From positions 18,938,837-19,002,836 of the forward strand of contig NC_087073.1 in assembly GCF_026151205.1 (NCBI RefSeq): a stretch of DNA of 64,000 bases. Reading direction: 5' to 3'. The notes beneath the pieces were generated by a model. The model saw nothing but the letters and a program-made list of their open reading frames with translations, did not search any database and had not been told where the DNA came from. Source of the stretch: Bolinopsis microptera (lineage: Eukaryota > Ctenophora > Tentaculata > Lobata > Bolinopsidae). A program made the translations under genes and the position numbers. Below, piece after piece: positions 8,870 to 19,773 of the stretch; position 1 is the stretch's first letter, and the number at the start of each line of letters is the position of its first letter.

Positions 8870-11800
8870 ATGGCAGCGAATGGAAATGTTACTGATACTT
8901 CTGGTCATAAAATCAAAATAAAATGTGGTAGCTGTAGCGGCTGGTGTTATTCTTCCAAAAACATCCGCAGCTGTTCATGGTGCCAAAACAACGTCCACGT
9001 CAAATGTTTTAAGGAAAATTTAGGTTGTACAAGCTGTTGTGAAAGTCTTATTCCTGGATTTTACGCGACTTACTATGAAATTTACGATGACTACAATAAG
9101 CTTAATTGCGCTATTTATAATCCATACGCTCAAAATAGTCGATGTAATCTTATTGGAGACGCCATGACCAATGAAGAGCACCAGGATTCAACATGGAGTG
9201 ACATTTCGGCTTTCCTAACTCACTGTCAGTATAAACAGCAACGTAACGTAAAAAGGTCGACATCCTCTCAACTTAAAACATTTTCCATGAATATCAGATC
9301 CCTTTTCAAAAATATTGATCAACTACGAGAAGATATAGAAATATATGATAAGTATGATGTATTGTGTTTTAACGAAACTAACTGCACACTAGAAAAATTG
9401 CCTAACGGAATAAACGACATCACATTAAATGGATTCCATGAACCGTATATCCAAGATCCCATCCGCACATCGGGTAAAGGTGGGGGGGCTTGCCATATAC
9501 ATACACAAACGTGTAGCTGACTCTGATAAAATTGATATTTTCAATCCCAACCCTGAACCCTCAAATACTAGCGGCGAATTTCAATTTATCAAGATCCACC
9601 AGTGTAAAGGATATAATAGAACAAAGATAATTGGAAATGTTTATCGCTCTCCCGCTAGAAAACCTGAAGCATTTCTTGAAATTTTTAAAAGTACGCTTCA
9701 CAACCTGGGAAGACACTCTCGCAAACATATGACGTTACATGGAGATTTTAATCTAAATTTACTGAAGCACAGTAGCAACCAGGCATGTCAAAGCATTATT
9801 GATATTGCATCCTCTTACGGTTTCATCCAAATTGTATCACGTCCAACTCGCATAACAGACCACAGTGCCACGCTTATTGATCATATCTACACAAACAATC
9901 TTGAAGATACAATAAGCTGCAACGTATTAACGACAGATCTGTCGGATCACTTAGCGATAGTTACAACAATTAATCTTGATAATACATCCACCAGCAGTTA
10001 CCGCTCCGCATCTTATAATCAAAATCCAACACAAACCAACGTACGTAGTTTTAATGAGGCCAACAACCATAAATTTAGAGATTTAATAATGGAAGAAAAT
10101 TGGTCTGTAATACTAACAAATACCCCTGATGCTAACCAGCAGTTTGATTGTTTAAATTCGGCTTACAACAGGATTTATAACGCTGCCTACCCGACAAAAA
10201 GACAGTCCGAGCGCAGACAAAATGAACGTGTTAATCCCAAACCATGGATACTGCCCTGGCTTGAAGAAGCTATAGAACGTAAAAATCAGGCATATCATGA
10301 TTTTGTTAAGGAACCAGTTGATAGGAACCAGCTAAAATATGACCGTTTGAAAAAGTTTTGCACCAAACACGTTGACAAAGCCAAAAACATACACTACAAA
10401 AAATTCTTTGAACAACACAAAGATAATTCTAAGAAGCAGTGGCAGATGATTAACGGACTTCTGAATAGGAAACCAGCCAAACCTACATCGATAAAACTGT
10501 CGGACGAAAACGGACAAGTCAGCACTCCGGCAGCAGTAGCAGAAAAATTTAATGATCACTTCTCAAACATCGCTCCAAAAATTAAATCTGAAATTAGTAG
10601 TAGGACCACTTTCGATCCTGGTGGGGCCCAGGGGACACTACGTAACCCTTCTCCAAATAGTATCTACATAAAACCAGTCACAACTACCGAAGTTCAAGAC
10701 GTTATTAACCTATTTAAGAATAAAGCTACTCTTGACACCAAAATCCAACCACTCAAAATTGCCAACAGCTGTCATAATTTTACCACTGTATTGGCCCACG
10801 TTGTTAACAGCTCGTTCGAACAAGGGGTCTTTCCCCAAGCCTTGAAAACGGCAAAAGTAGTTCCTGTACATAAAGGTGGATCTAAAACTGACATCAAAAA
10901 TTACAGACCGATATCTCTACTTGCCACTTTCTCAAAAGTCTACGAAAAGCTTATGCACAATCGAGTCATAAATTTCTTGGATACCTACAATATACTTTGT
11001 GAAAATCAATACGGCTTCCGCCCAGGTAGGTCTTGTGAACATGCACTTCTTAATGCTAAAGACAGAATCCTCAATTCAATGTCTAAAAAGCAAGTTACTT
11101 TGCTCCTCTTGATTGACTTTAGCAAAGCCTTTGACCTTGTGGATCACTCCATACTCCTGAATAAGCTCGAGCACTATGGCATAAGAGGTCTAGCTTTAAA
11201 CTGGTTTAAATCATATCTTATGAACAGAAACCAGTTTGTATCAATTGGATCCTCTGAATCCTCAGCCAATCCAATTATTTACGGTGTACCCCAAGGTTCA
11301 ATTTTGGGACCTCTCCTTTTTATAATCTACATAAACGATCTTCCTCAAATATCAGAAATAGCTACTTTCATCATGTACGCAGATGATGCAAACATTTTCC
11401 TAACAGGAGAAAATATAAACGAGGTTTATGATAAGCTCAAAATTCTTAGCGATGTCTTAGTTAAATGGGTAGATAACAACGGATTAGCTCTAAATCTTAA
11501 AAAAACGAATTATATGATCTTTTCTCGACAAAGAAACCTCATTTATCGCGATGTAGTAATTTCTGGTGTCACAATCGAAAGAAAAACAGAAGCCCGTTTC
11601 TTAGGTGTTATAATAGATAACAAACTGAACTGGTCGCAACATATTTCTGCCATGAAAATGAAAATGGCCAGATACATTGGAGTCATGTACAAACTTAAAA
11701 AATATTTGCCTCTGGAAGCACGTTTACAAATATATCACAGCTTTGTGCAGTCTCACCTTAATTACTGCTCCCTCGTCTGGGGTTTTGCTGCCAAATCCCA

Positions 11801-12356
11801 TATAAAAACACTATTTGTTAAACAGAAAATGGGTCTTAGAGCAATACTACCAGGTTTTGTTAATTACTGGTACAAAGATGGTACACCACCAGCAAGTACC
11901 AAGTCTGGTTTCTATGTACACAAAATATTGACAGTTCAAAGTATCATCGTGAAGAACGCATTAGTTTTTATACATAAGCTAAAAAACTTCCCAAGTCTAG
12001 TGCCTCCCTCTATAAAGAAAACAATACCTAACAGTGCACCAATATTTAACGTCGCCGATCCGGATTCGAGTCTTACAACTTTATGGTCAGATGAATACGG
12101 TAAACACCCTTACAATAATTCAGTATTCTACAAAGGTCCACTATTAGCAATAAACAGATATAGTGTCGCAGCAACTTCCTTGCCAAGTCTATTCAACCTT
12201 AACATCTACAAAAGGTGCATAAAAAACATGCTCATTGATCAACAAAACGAGGGCATTGCAGACGAATGGCCTAACTTTATGTTATACAATATAACGGGAC
12301 TAAGGAAATCAGAGCGCAACATCAACCGTAATGCTAATAATAACTCTGTCCCATAA
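8870..12356 (+). CDS. LINE ORF2: zinc finger, APE endonuclease, reverse transcriptase
   Basis: The frame opens at ATG 8,870. Residues about 24-65 hold a PHD/RING-like cysteine cluster (C-x2-C, C-x2-C, H-x2-C, C-x2-C). The APE endonuclease follows (SMNIRSL, FNETN, GNVYRSP, GDFNLN, SDHLAI), then the RT: NYRPISLL, GFRPGRSCEHAL, LLIDFSKAFDLVDH, YGVPQGSILGPLLF and the catalytic MYADDANIF near 11,373-11,400. The frame changes once, in G7 at 9,482-9,488; one G fewer joins KGGG to LAIYIH. From 9,429 the frame is open for 975 codons. It would nick target DNA and copy the LINE RNA by target-primed reverse transcription. Near-intact coding suggests recent activity or an assembly indel. Confidence 0.88.
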
Positions 12357-12750
12357 GCAAGCCATCACAGAATCAATTTCACTGCATACCATCTCAGTTA
12401 CACTGCCATCAATTCGCCAGCAAAAACGGCATGACGCTATGCGACTGATAACAGTCGTTAAATTTTTAAAATTTTGGAATAGCTAGCTAGCAGTAGCTAT
12501 GCGCCTGTTTCCACTCTAACAACTCTAAAAGCATATTAAATATTAATATGATAATTTCAACTAAAGGCAACTTTATATGTGCTCAGCTATGTTTTGTTTC
12601 GAAAAGCTATATTATATACATTTTAATCGTTTTAATGAGATCTAATCTTGTATGAGTTTTGAGTTTGAATTGATAACACTTATTATATATATTATTTTTT
12701 GAGTAAACATTGGCTGGTACTTCGGGCCGGTCCCCAACAAAAAAAAAAAA
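12357..12750 (+). other. LINE 3' UTR and poly(A) tail
   Basis: Non-coding and AT-rich, ending in A12 at 12,739-12,750, directly followed by the interrupted RT gene of the minus-strand LINE. Confidence 0.7.
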
Positions 12751-14800
12751 TGTATAGGATAAAGAGGAGAGGTGAGAGTACAGCCCCCTGAGGTAGTCCA
12801 AATATTGTGCATTTTTTTTCTCCTTTATAGTTGTTCACTTTTAGACATATTGTCCGGTTGAACAGGAAACTTCTCAGCACGTTAAGAATATTTCCTTGAA
12901 TACCGAGAGTTGATAGTTTGACACATAGTGATGGAAGATGAACACTGTCAAATACCTTTTCGAAGTCAAGGAAAAGCACTATACATGCCAGCTTCTGTCG
13001 TTTAACTTCCTCAAGGTTAGCCAGCATTCTGAAAAGATATCGTGTTGTTGATCTCCCTCCAATAAAACCTTCCTGATCTTCATCAAGAGTTCCTTCAATG
13101 TCCAGGAAGAGTCTCAATCTTTTATCTAGCACTCTTTCACAAATCTTTCCAAAGTAGGATGATATGGAAATCGGTCTATAAGCACCAGGTAACATGTAGC
13201 TGGATTTTCCTTCTTTCCTCAAGAATGTTACATCGGAAGATTTCCACAGCCATTTTCCTGTGCTCATACACCAGTTAAATATGATCTGCAAGACGTGAAG
13301 ACAATTTGTTTTTATGTGTTTGAGGATGGTGGGGTGAATATTGTCTGCATCACATGATTTGTCATTTGTTTCTTGCCTTTCTATAGCTGATTTTATCTCG
13401 TCTATGGAAATATGGTTGTTCAGCGGATCATCTTCATTGTAACTACTTGCAGATTTGCTGCTAACATTCTTTAATTTACTGAACTCATTATTTACATGCA
13501 TTTCGTGCTCTTGGTCATTGGGTTGGTTTTGAAGGTGTTTTCCTGTGAAGAAAGTATTAAATAACAGCTCTTCCTTATCTTTTTCCGATGTGACCAGCAA
13601 GTCACAGTCTTTGAGGTTGCAGATGAAGTTGTCAGTTTTGGCCCCAAAAACTCGTTTATATTTTCTCCAGAATTGAGTGCAGTCTTTGGTGTTTAGTGCT
13701 TCAACTCTGTCACGAATCCATTCATTCTTTTCTTTAATCAGCGCTTTTTTGAATGATTCAATGCTTTCAGTGAGTGTGGCCTTGTTTCTGGGAGTTGACC
13801 TTTGCTTGAATCTGTCTTTCGCTTCTAGAGCTTCATTAGATAGAGTTGTAAGTGCAGGACTCCAATATGGTTTTGAATGAATGGATACTGTCTTCTGAGG
13901 AATGAACATTCGGTTAGCCTCCTGTATTTTATGTAATAACTGTTGCCATAGCTGATCCCCTTGGTTTAATAACTCTGGGGCCGAACGAAGATGTTGACAG
14001 TTAGTCTCGATTGCATTTGACCATCTTTTCCAGTCTGCATTTTTCCAGTCCATACACACTCTGGGGACAGTGTCTGATTTTGGGATCCCTCTGCAGATTT
14101 CTTGAAGCACCGGATAGTGACCTCTTCTTGGGGCACCTGAAAATAATTCAACATCTTTATCCATCCACTGATTTCCCAACTTTGAGATGATGGGGCCTTC
14201 GGCTAACACTAAGTCAATAACACTTCCTCCATTTGTACAGACAAATGTGCAGTCGTATGGTGAGCAGAGAGTTAGGGTTTCCTTTTCAACGTAGTCTAGA
14301 AGCTTCTTTCCTCGCTGCGTGGTAACATGATCTCCCCAGTCATGATGTCTTGCATTAAAGTCCCCATATGTGAGAAGAGAGTTGAATTTATATTTAGCCT
14401 TATATTCTCTTGCTTTATCAATGTGGGCAAGAAGTCCTTCAAATTTTCTTATGGAATCATTTGAGTTATTGCAAGGTTTGCAATAAACTGATCCCACCAA
14501 ATATCTCTTTCCTTCAACTTTTATTTGGCACCAAACAGCATCAACTTCGTCTACGTTAAGGTCATAGACCAACTCTGGATGTAGTGAAGGATCAATGACG
14601 AGCGCTACCCCAGCTGTCCCTTTATTTATGTCCCCAGCTTTATGAAATACCTTTTTATGAAGGAAACTTCCGTCTGATTGAGTCCAAGAGCTTGTTTCTT
14701 GAACCGCCATCAAGAGTATCTCATTTTCGTAGATAAACTTGTCAAGTGTCATCTCAGAGTTAGTTGACATCTTTGCTATATTTATTTGGCCAAAGATCAT
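12751..14800 (-). pseudogene. PHD-LINE ORF2: endonuclease and RT palm, cut by insertion
   Basis: Begins at ATG 14,800, overlapping the ORF1 stop in ATGA. APE-type endonuclease occupies residues 1 to about 230: FGQINIAKM, VQETSSW, YGDFNARHHDWGD and RRGHYPVL. RT follows with YRPISISSYFGKICERVL, GFIGGRSTTRYLF, VLFLDFEKVFDSVH and LPQGAVLSPLLFILYI. Coding then runs into the A tail of the inserted plus-strand LINE; the FADD active site continues at 6,189. GDFNARHHDWG is typical of the Jockey/I/R1 group. It is dead here because the palm is split. Confidence 0.85.
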
Positions 14801-15845
14801 AATCTACTGTTGGGTTGTGTGGGTGATTTTGAACATTTGTTTGGTTGCATGTTGAGTTTCATGACAATATTTTGGTATGTTGAACAATCTCTGTTTGTAG
14901 CTACATGGCCAAAGACATCACAATTAATACAGTAGTCTCTTCGGTTACTCTTGCATTGATAGGAGTGGTGATTGTCTCCACATTTCCTACATGTTGCATG
15001 GTTTTGGGTACAAAGTTTAGCAACATGGCCAAACCTGTAACAATTGTAGCATTGGATGATTCTCCTTCTCGGCTTATACTCTTCCGCAGTATAAATTACC
15101 TGTCCGAGCTTTAACCCATTTCCTAAGCATTTCTCATAGTCTTCCTTAGTCTGAAAGTTGATCTTAAGAGTTTTTAGAGAAATGTTGTCCCGTGTCACAA
15201 ATCTTTTTGCCCTAGCTCCTGGATAACACCTTTCCACAGAAATTGTTAGATCACTATCCTGAATGTTTGTGGGTACTCCTTTGAGAATGACTGCCCAGCT
15301 TAGCTTTTCTAAGATCCTGCATTCTGTAGTCATGTTACTGTTTGCAAAGAAATCACCTTTCCATGATCCTTCTACTCTTATTGCATCTTCTTTAGATGTG
15401 AGCTCAATCATCAATGATCCACCTTTGGTGACAAATGTCGATTTTATGGCCATATCTTTAAAATATTTATTGAAGTTTCTCTTAATAGTTGCACTGTTTT
15501 TAAGATAATTTCTTGAGAGTCCTCTTGAGACTAGGACTGTCATGGAGTCATTAACAGTAGTTTCTGATGGCTGGTGAGTGTAGTATTGTTTGCCCTCATA
15601 TGTTTTATCTTCTGCTATGGTACTGAAAAGATCCAGGGTTGTGTGTCTTGTAGAAACACCTTGATGTCCAATTGCAGTTCTCTTGAACTCTACTCTTTTC
15701 ATCTCTTTTAGGATGCTTTTATTTTCCTCCGTTATGTTATGCAGTGTGCTAAGTGCTTCATCCATGCCACTGTCGGCTTGTGGGTCTGAGGGTACTTTGT
15801 TAATCAAGGGAACCCCCTTAGCTAACAAATTTCCCATATTCTCCG
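14797..15845 (-). pseudogene. PHD-LINE ORF1, C-terminal part with CCHC zinc knuckles
   Basis: 346 codons follow an internal ATG at 15,837, but the frame is also open into the target-site duplication and joins the PHD part (19,774-21,591) once the Gypsy unit is removed. It contains an RRM-like region (WAVILKGVPTNIQDSDL, LKTLKINF) and a cluster of zinc knuckles near residues 268-320: CYNCYRFGHVAKLC, CRKCGDNHHSYQC and CINCDVFGHVATNRDC. Such Gag-like proteins bind LINE RNA. The TGA stop overlaps the ORF2 start by four bases, suggesting coupled termination and reinitiation. Confidence 0.85.
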
Positions 15846-15871
15846 AGATAAATCTTTGTGGTCAGGGTCGA

Positions 15872-18800
15872 TCATCGTACAAGGGAAACTCTCTTGAAAG
15901 TCTGCACTGCTCTTTCCGCTATGCCGTTCGTATTTGGAGAATAAGTCGGTACTAATACAGGTTGAATACCGTTACTTTTCAGGAAGTTAACGATCTCTTC
16001 ACTCTTCAACTGTTGTGCATTATCAGAACACAATATAACTGGTAAACCATGTATTGCGAACAACTTTCTCAACTCTCTGATTGTAGATGATGAAGTAGTA
16101 CTGGACTTCATGTTAATCACCTCAATCCATTTCGTATACACGTCGACAACCACTAACCACATTACACCGTGAACAGGTCCACAAAAGTCCACGTGTATGC
16201 GTTCCCAAGGTCTCGTTGCTGGTTTCCAAGGATGGGGCTTTGACTTGTTTGGAAGATTCTGACTGTCTTGACATGCTCCACATTTCTTTGTCATCTTCTC
16301 AATGTCATCGTTTATGCGTGGCCACCACACATACGAGCGAGCTAGAGCTTTCACTGCCACAACTCCTTGATGTGCTAGATGCAGCAACTCTAGAACTTCT
16401 TCTCTGAGCTTTTCTGGTACTATGATCCGGCTACCCCATAGCACACATCCTTGTTCTGTCGACAATTCAGTCCGTCTCTCGAAGTATGGTCTAATATCCT
16501 CCTGATATTTAGTTAACCTGCTAGGCCAACCCTCTAACACAAACTTCATAACCTTGCTAAGTACGCTATCTAACCTAGTTAACCTGCTAACTGAGTTAAA
16601 GTTAATAATGGGAGTCTCGGCAAACGTGTTGAAAAACACATCAGCCACGTCAGTGTCGTCGTCCTCTACGATCTTCAGCGGATATCTGGAACACACATCA
16701 GCGTTGGAGTGCTCCTCAGTTGGTCTGTACTGTATCTTGTACTGGTAACATGCGAGAGTATGAGCCCATCGTACTAGTCTGCTCGCAGCCATCTCGGGTA
16801 TCGCTTTGTTCTCCTTTAGAATATACACCAGGGGTTTATGGTCCGTCACAAGTGTAAATCGTCTTGCATACACAAATCTGTGGAACTTGGTAACACCCCA
16901 TACAAGACTTAGAGCTTCTTTCTCGATTTGGGAGTAATTCCTTTCTGCTTTAGACAACGTTCGAGACACAAACTCAATCGGCCTCTCCGTTCCATCTTCG
17001 AAAACATGCGATATAACTGCACCCAAACCAGTTTTGGACGCATCAGTATCTATCTTAACAGCCAACTTTGGATCATAAGGAATCACTACAGCACTTGAAA
17101 CTAGTGCCTTCTTCAAAGCGTCAAAAGCTTGTTTCTCCTCTTTTTCAAATGTCCAAGGTACTCCACGTCTCAGTTTGTTTAATGGTTCCACTATCGTCGA
17201 AAGATTCTTGATGAACCGTCCGTAGTATTGACACGCTGACAGGAATGATATAAGAGCGGGTAACGATTCTGGGTAATCAGCTTTCATCAGTGTCTCTACC
17301 TTATCTACACTGGGTCGTATTCCTTCTGCTGAGATCAAATAGCCAAGGTATTTCACTTCGTCTTTCAGGAATTCACTTTTCTTCAAGTTGCATCTGAAGT
17401 TTGCGACTTCTAGCCGTTTTATAACTTCCTCTAGATTATCCAGGTGTTCCTCTTCGGTTTGTCCGGTCACTAGTATATCGTCTACACGACACACGGTACT
17501 TTTACACCCTCTCAGTACACTATCCATAGTTTGCTGAAAGATGGCGGTGGCAGACGATACCCCGTATGGCAACCGATTCCATACCAATAAACCTTTCGTC
17601 GTGTTTATCGTGGTCAGCTTCTTGTCTGCCTCTCTCAATGCAAGATGATTATAAGCTTGTCTGATGTCCAGTTTCGAAAACTGCTTTCCTCCCCTCATAG
17701 GGTGGAAACACTCGTCAACAGTAGGCAGTGGATACTGTTTAGTCTCGAGGTTTATGTTCAGAGTACTCTTGTAGTCTCCGCAGATCCGAACTGTGGAATC
17801 AGGTTTTAGAACTGGCACAATCGGTGAAGCGAACTGACTGTGATCAACTGGAGTCAGAATCTTGTCTGCAACCATCTGGTCAATCGTCTCCTCGATGCGT
17901 TCCTTCAGAGCGTACGGAACAGTCCTTGCTTTCCGGAACACAGGTTTGAAGTCTTCTTTCAGTTGTAGCTGAGCCTCGTACCCAACCACTTCTCCAATAC
18001 CAGGTTCAAACACTTTGCTCTGTCTCAGCTTAGCTAACCGAGCTTCACGCGACTTCTCGTCCGTAGAGAAACTGTCGCTCACTGTCTTGTCATTGGTCAC
18101 GGTCTGTCTTATAGCACCCTCCTGGTCTAACCTATACAGATACTCACCGTGGTCGTCATGATCTCCGTCTGTCACGTCACCTGGAACAACTGATGCACAA
18201 CCTGGTACGGATACCTTGTTATATCCCTCTGTACCTTTGCCTGCTAACTTATCCTTAACAGCTAGCCTGGTGCAAGAAAACGTGTCCTGACTCAACAGTT
18301 TACTTGACCAATCCTGTCCCCAGATCAACGCGATCCAGTCACGGCCTAACAACGCAGGAAATGGATCTGAAGCCACATACAGTCTCACCTGGTGATGTCT
18401 GATCTGCCCATAGCGCATGTCTACATCACACATTTGTACTTTATCAATAGTCGACCCATTAGCGACTTTCAAAATCTGTCTCGTCGGCTTCAGTACCAAA
18501 TCTGGAAATAATTTTGTAAATAACGATTCACTGATACATGTCAGTGCTGATCCTGTATCAAGTTCTAACTTTAAACATTTAAATTGAACATGTACGTTTA
18601 CAAATACTTTCTCGCTACTGCTAGATACTTTATTCACAGCGATATAGTTCAAAGATTGAGTTTCACATATGCAATCACTACTTTCATCGACATTTACAGA
18701 ATTCTGGTTAAAATCTCTTCCTAAATTTCTACATTGAGTCCGGGTGTGTCCCAACTTCTTACAGTGGAAACAGCTAGTCTTGCACTGCTTTTCAGTACAA

Positions 18801-19615
18801 TTGTTGGATTTGACATTCAACTTACACCTAGCACATACCTTCTTTTCGATACTTTTCTTACCACCCTGTGTAGACTCTCCAGATCTGAACTGAGCTCTGG
18901 CTCCCGTCGAAGTTGAAGATGAGGGGTATCTTCTTGTTTGGTTCACCTTGTGAACCTCTGCTCTGTTTGTCGCACCTCTCTTGAACACGTGGCTATCCTT
19001 TTGGGCTCGTTCCCTCGCCTCTGCTTTGCTGAAGGCGTTCTTCAACGTAACAGTTTCCAGTTCCAGCAGCTTTATTCTCGTCTCGTTACAAGCCAGACCA
19101 AATATAAACTGATCCCTCACCGCTTGTTCGTAGTGTGCTCCATAGCCACACTTAGCTGCATGAAACCTTAACAAGGCCTCCCAGTCGCTTACTGAAAGTG
19201 TCCCCTGTTGTAATCTGGAAAATGTGTATCTCTGAGATAACACTGTAGGCTCCGGATCCACATTGTTAAGTAACAGTTCCTTAAGAGTATTGTACGGTTC
19301 TTCGATTGGCAGGTTGGGCGCACACAGCATTTTCAGCCGCTCATAACCCTCTGGTCCAATCCACTTGATGAGTTTAACAGCTTTCCACTTTTCATTTGAG
19401 TTTTCATCCTCTAGATCCATGAATACCACTTCTAAACGTTCGAACCATGATCTGAGTTTACTACTTTCTGACCATTGTCCAACCGGGTTTCCATGATCTG
19501 ATTGCATTCTCCTCCTTGGAGTTAAAGTTGACTCAATAACTGGTGGTTGTTGTGATGACGATGATTTCTCCTTATCCTCGTCGCCAGATAAATCTTTGTG
19601 GTCAGGGTCGATCAT
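15872..19615 (-). CDS. Gypsy gag-pol polyprotein, integrase C-terminus missing
   Basis: One open frame of 1,247 codons. Order: Gag (about 1-270), CCHC knuckle CFHCKKLGHTRTQC (near 280), retropepsin with LELDTGSA (near 354), RT with FSKLDIRQAYNHL and an unusual active site CRVDDILV (near 709), RNase H (KIDTDASKTGLGAV near 855), integrase HHCC finger (near 1,071-1,115) and catalytic core with HVDFCG, CSDNAQQ and GIAERAVQ, keeping D, D and E. The ORF then runs into the duplicated leader and stops after VSLVR. The integrase C-terminal domain is absent, so self-mobilisation is doubtful. It resembles the Gypsy elements often annotated as K02A2.6-like. Confidence 0.9.
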   Translation of the reverse strand: MIDPDHKDLSGDEDKEKSSSSQQPPVIESTLTPRRRMQSDHGNPVGQWSESSKLRSWFERLEVVFMDLEDENSNEKWKAVKLIKWIGPEGYERLKMLCAPNLPIEEPYNTLKELLLNNVDPEPTVLSQRYTFSRLQQGTLSVSDWEALLRFHAAKCGYGAHYEQAVRDQFIFGLACNETRIKLLELETVTLKNAFSKAEARERAQKDSHVFKRGATNRAEVHKVNQTRRYPSSSTSTGARAQFRSGESTQGGKKSIEKKVCARCKLNVKSNNCTEKQCKTSCFHCKKLGHTRTQCRNLGRDFNQNSVNVDESSDCICETQSLNYIAVNKVSSSSEKVFVNVHVQFKCLKLELDTGSALTCISESLFTKLFPDLVLKPTRQILKVANGSTIDKVQMCDVDMRYGQIRHHQVRLYVASDPFPALLGRDWIALIWGQDWSSKLLSQDTFSCTRLAVKDKLAGKGTEGYNKVSVPGCASVVPGDVTDGDHDDHGEYLYRLDQEGAIRQTVTNDKTVSDSFSTDEKSREARLAKLRQSKVFEPGIGEVVGYEAQLQLKEDFKPVFRKARTVPYALKERIEETIDQMVADKILTPVDHSQFASPIVPVLKPDSTVRICGDYKSTLNINLETKQYPLPTVDECFHPMRGGKQFSKLDIRQAYNHLALREADKKLTTINTTKGLLVWNRLPYGVSSATAIFQQTMDSVLRGCKSTVCRVDDILVTGQTEEEHLDNLEEVIKRLEVANFRCNLKKSEFLKDEVKYLGYLISAEGIRPSVDKVETLMKADYPESLPALISFLSACQYYGRFIKNLSTIVEPLNKLRRGVPWTFEKEEKQAFDALKKALVSSAVVIPYDPKLAVKIDTDASKTGLGAVISHVFEDGTERPIEFVSRTLSKAERNYSQIEKEALSLVWGVTKFHRFVYARRFTLVTDHKPLVYILKENKAIPEMAASRLVRWAHTLACYQYKIQYRPTEEHSNADVCSRYPLKIVEDDDTDVADVFFNTFAETPIINFNSVSRLTRLDSVLSKVMKFVLEGWPSRLTKYQEDIRPYFERRTELSTEQGCVLWGSRIIVPEKLREEVLELLHLAHQGVVAVKALARSYVWWPRINDDIEKMTKKCGACQDSQNLPNKSKPHPWKPATRPWERIHVDFCGPVHGVMWLVVVDVYTKWIEVINMKSSTTSSSTIRELRKLFAIHGLPVILCSDNAQQLKSEEIVNFLKSNGIQPVLVPTYSPNTNGIAERAVQTFKRVSLVR

Positions 19616-19773
19616 CGTACAAGGGAAACTCTCATTTGTGTATTAAAAACCCCTCAATAAATCTTTTAAACTATTTTCACGACTACAATTAAATACATTT
19701 ATTGAGGGGTTTTTAATACACAAATGAGAGTTTCCCTTGTACGATGATCGACCCTGACCACAAAGATTTATCT
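19586..19773. repeat. 77-bp perfect inverted repeat with 34-bp spacer
   Basis: 19,586-19,662 and 19,697-19,773 are perfect reverse complements; the spacer is 19,663-19,696. The first 48 bases recur at 15,846-15,893. The inner arm contains the gag start codon of the Gypsy unit; the outer arm forms the element terminus. As RNA it would form a stable hairpin over the gag start. Confidence 0.95.

Larger units (their letters stand above)
6190..12750 (+). mobile_element. AlkB-SGNH LINE, apparently full length
   Basis: A 6,561-bp plus-strand LINE with a 5' region of three degenerate 24-bp repeats (CTTTACATTATCAATC type, 6,193-6,258), ORF1 (6,328-8,126, one frame break), a 743-bp gap, ORF2 (8,870-12,356, one frame break), a 3' UTR of about 380 bp and a 12-base A tail (12,739-12,750). 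It lies inside the RT gene of the minus-strand PHD-LINE; removing exactly these bases restores that frame. No target duplication is visible, which occurs in CR1/L2-like lineages. Two ORFs with SGNH esterase and APE endonuclease-RT place it in the Jockey-CR1 superfamily. Confidence 0.85.
15846..19773 (-). mobile_element. Gypsy-type unit with terminal inverted repeats and 5-bp TSD
   Basis: 3,928 bp flanked by the direct repeat CTCCG (15,841-15,845 and 19,774-19,778). No LTRs are seen. Both outer ends are the same 48-bp sequence in inverse orientation (AGATAAATCTTTGTGGTCAG...). At the 5' side the repeat extends to 77 bp and is followed, after 34 bp, by a perfect inverted copy that contains the gag start. 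The 3' end is a copy of 48 bp of that leader, fused to a truncated integrase. The long ORF and perfect repeats indicate recent insertion. The host is ORF1 of the PHD-LINE. Confidence 0.85.

Noticed and set aside
15846-19773. DIRS-type element (inverted ends with an internal inverse copy)
   Set aside because: The ORF has a DDE integrase and a retropepsin, no tyrosine recombinase, and there is a 5-bp target duplication.
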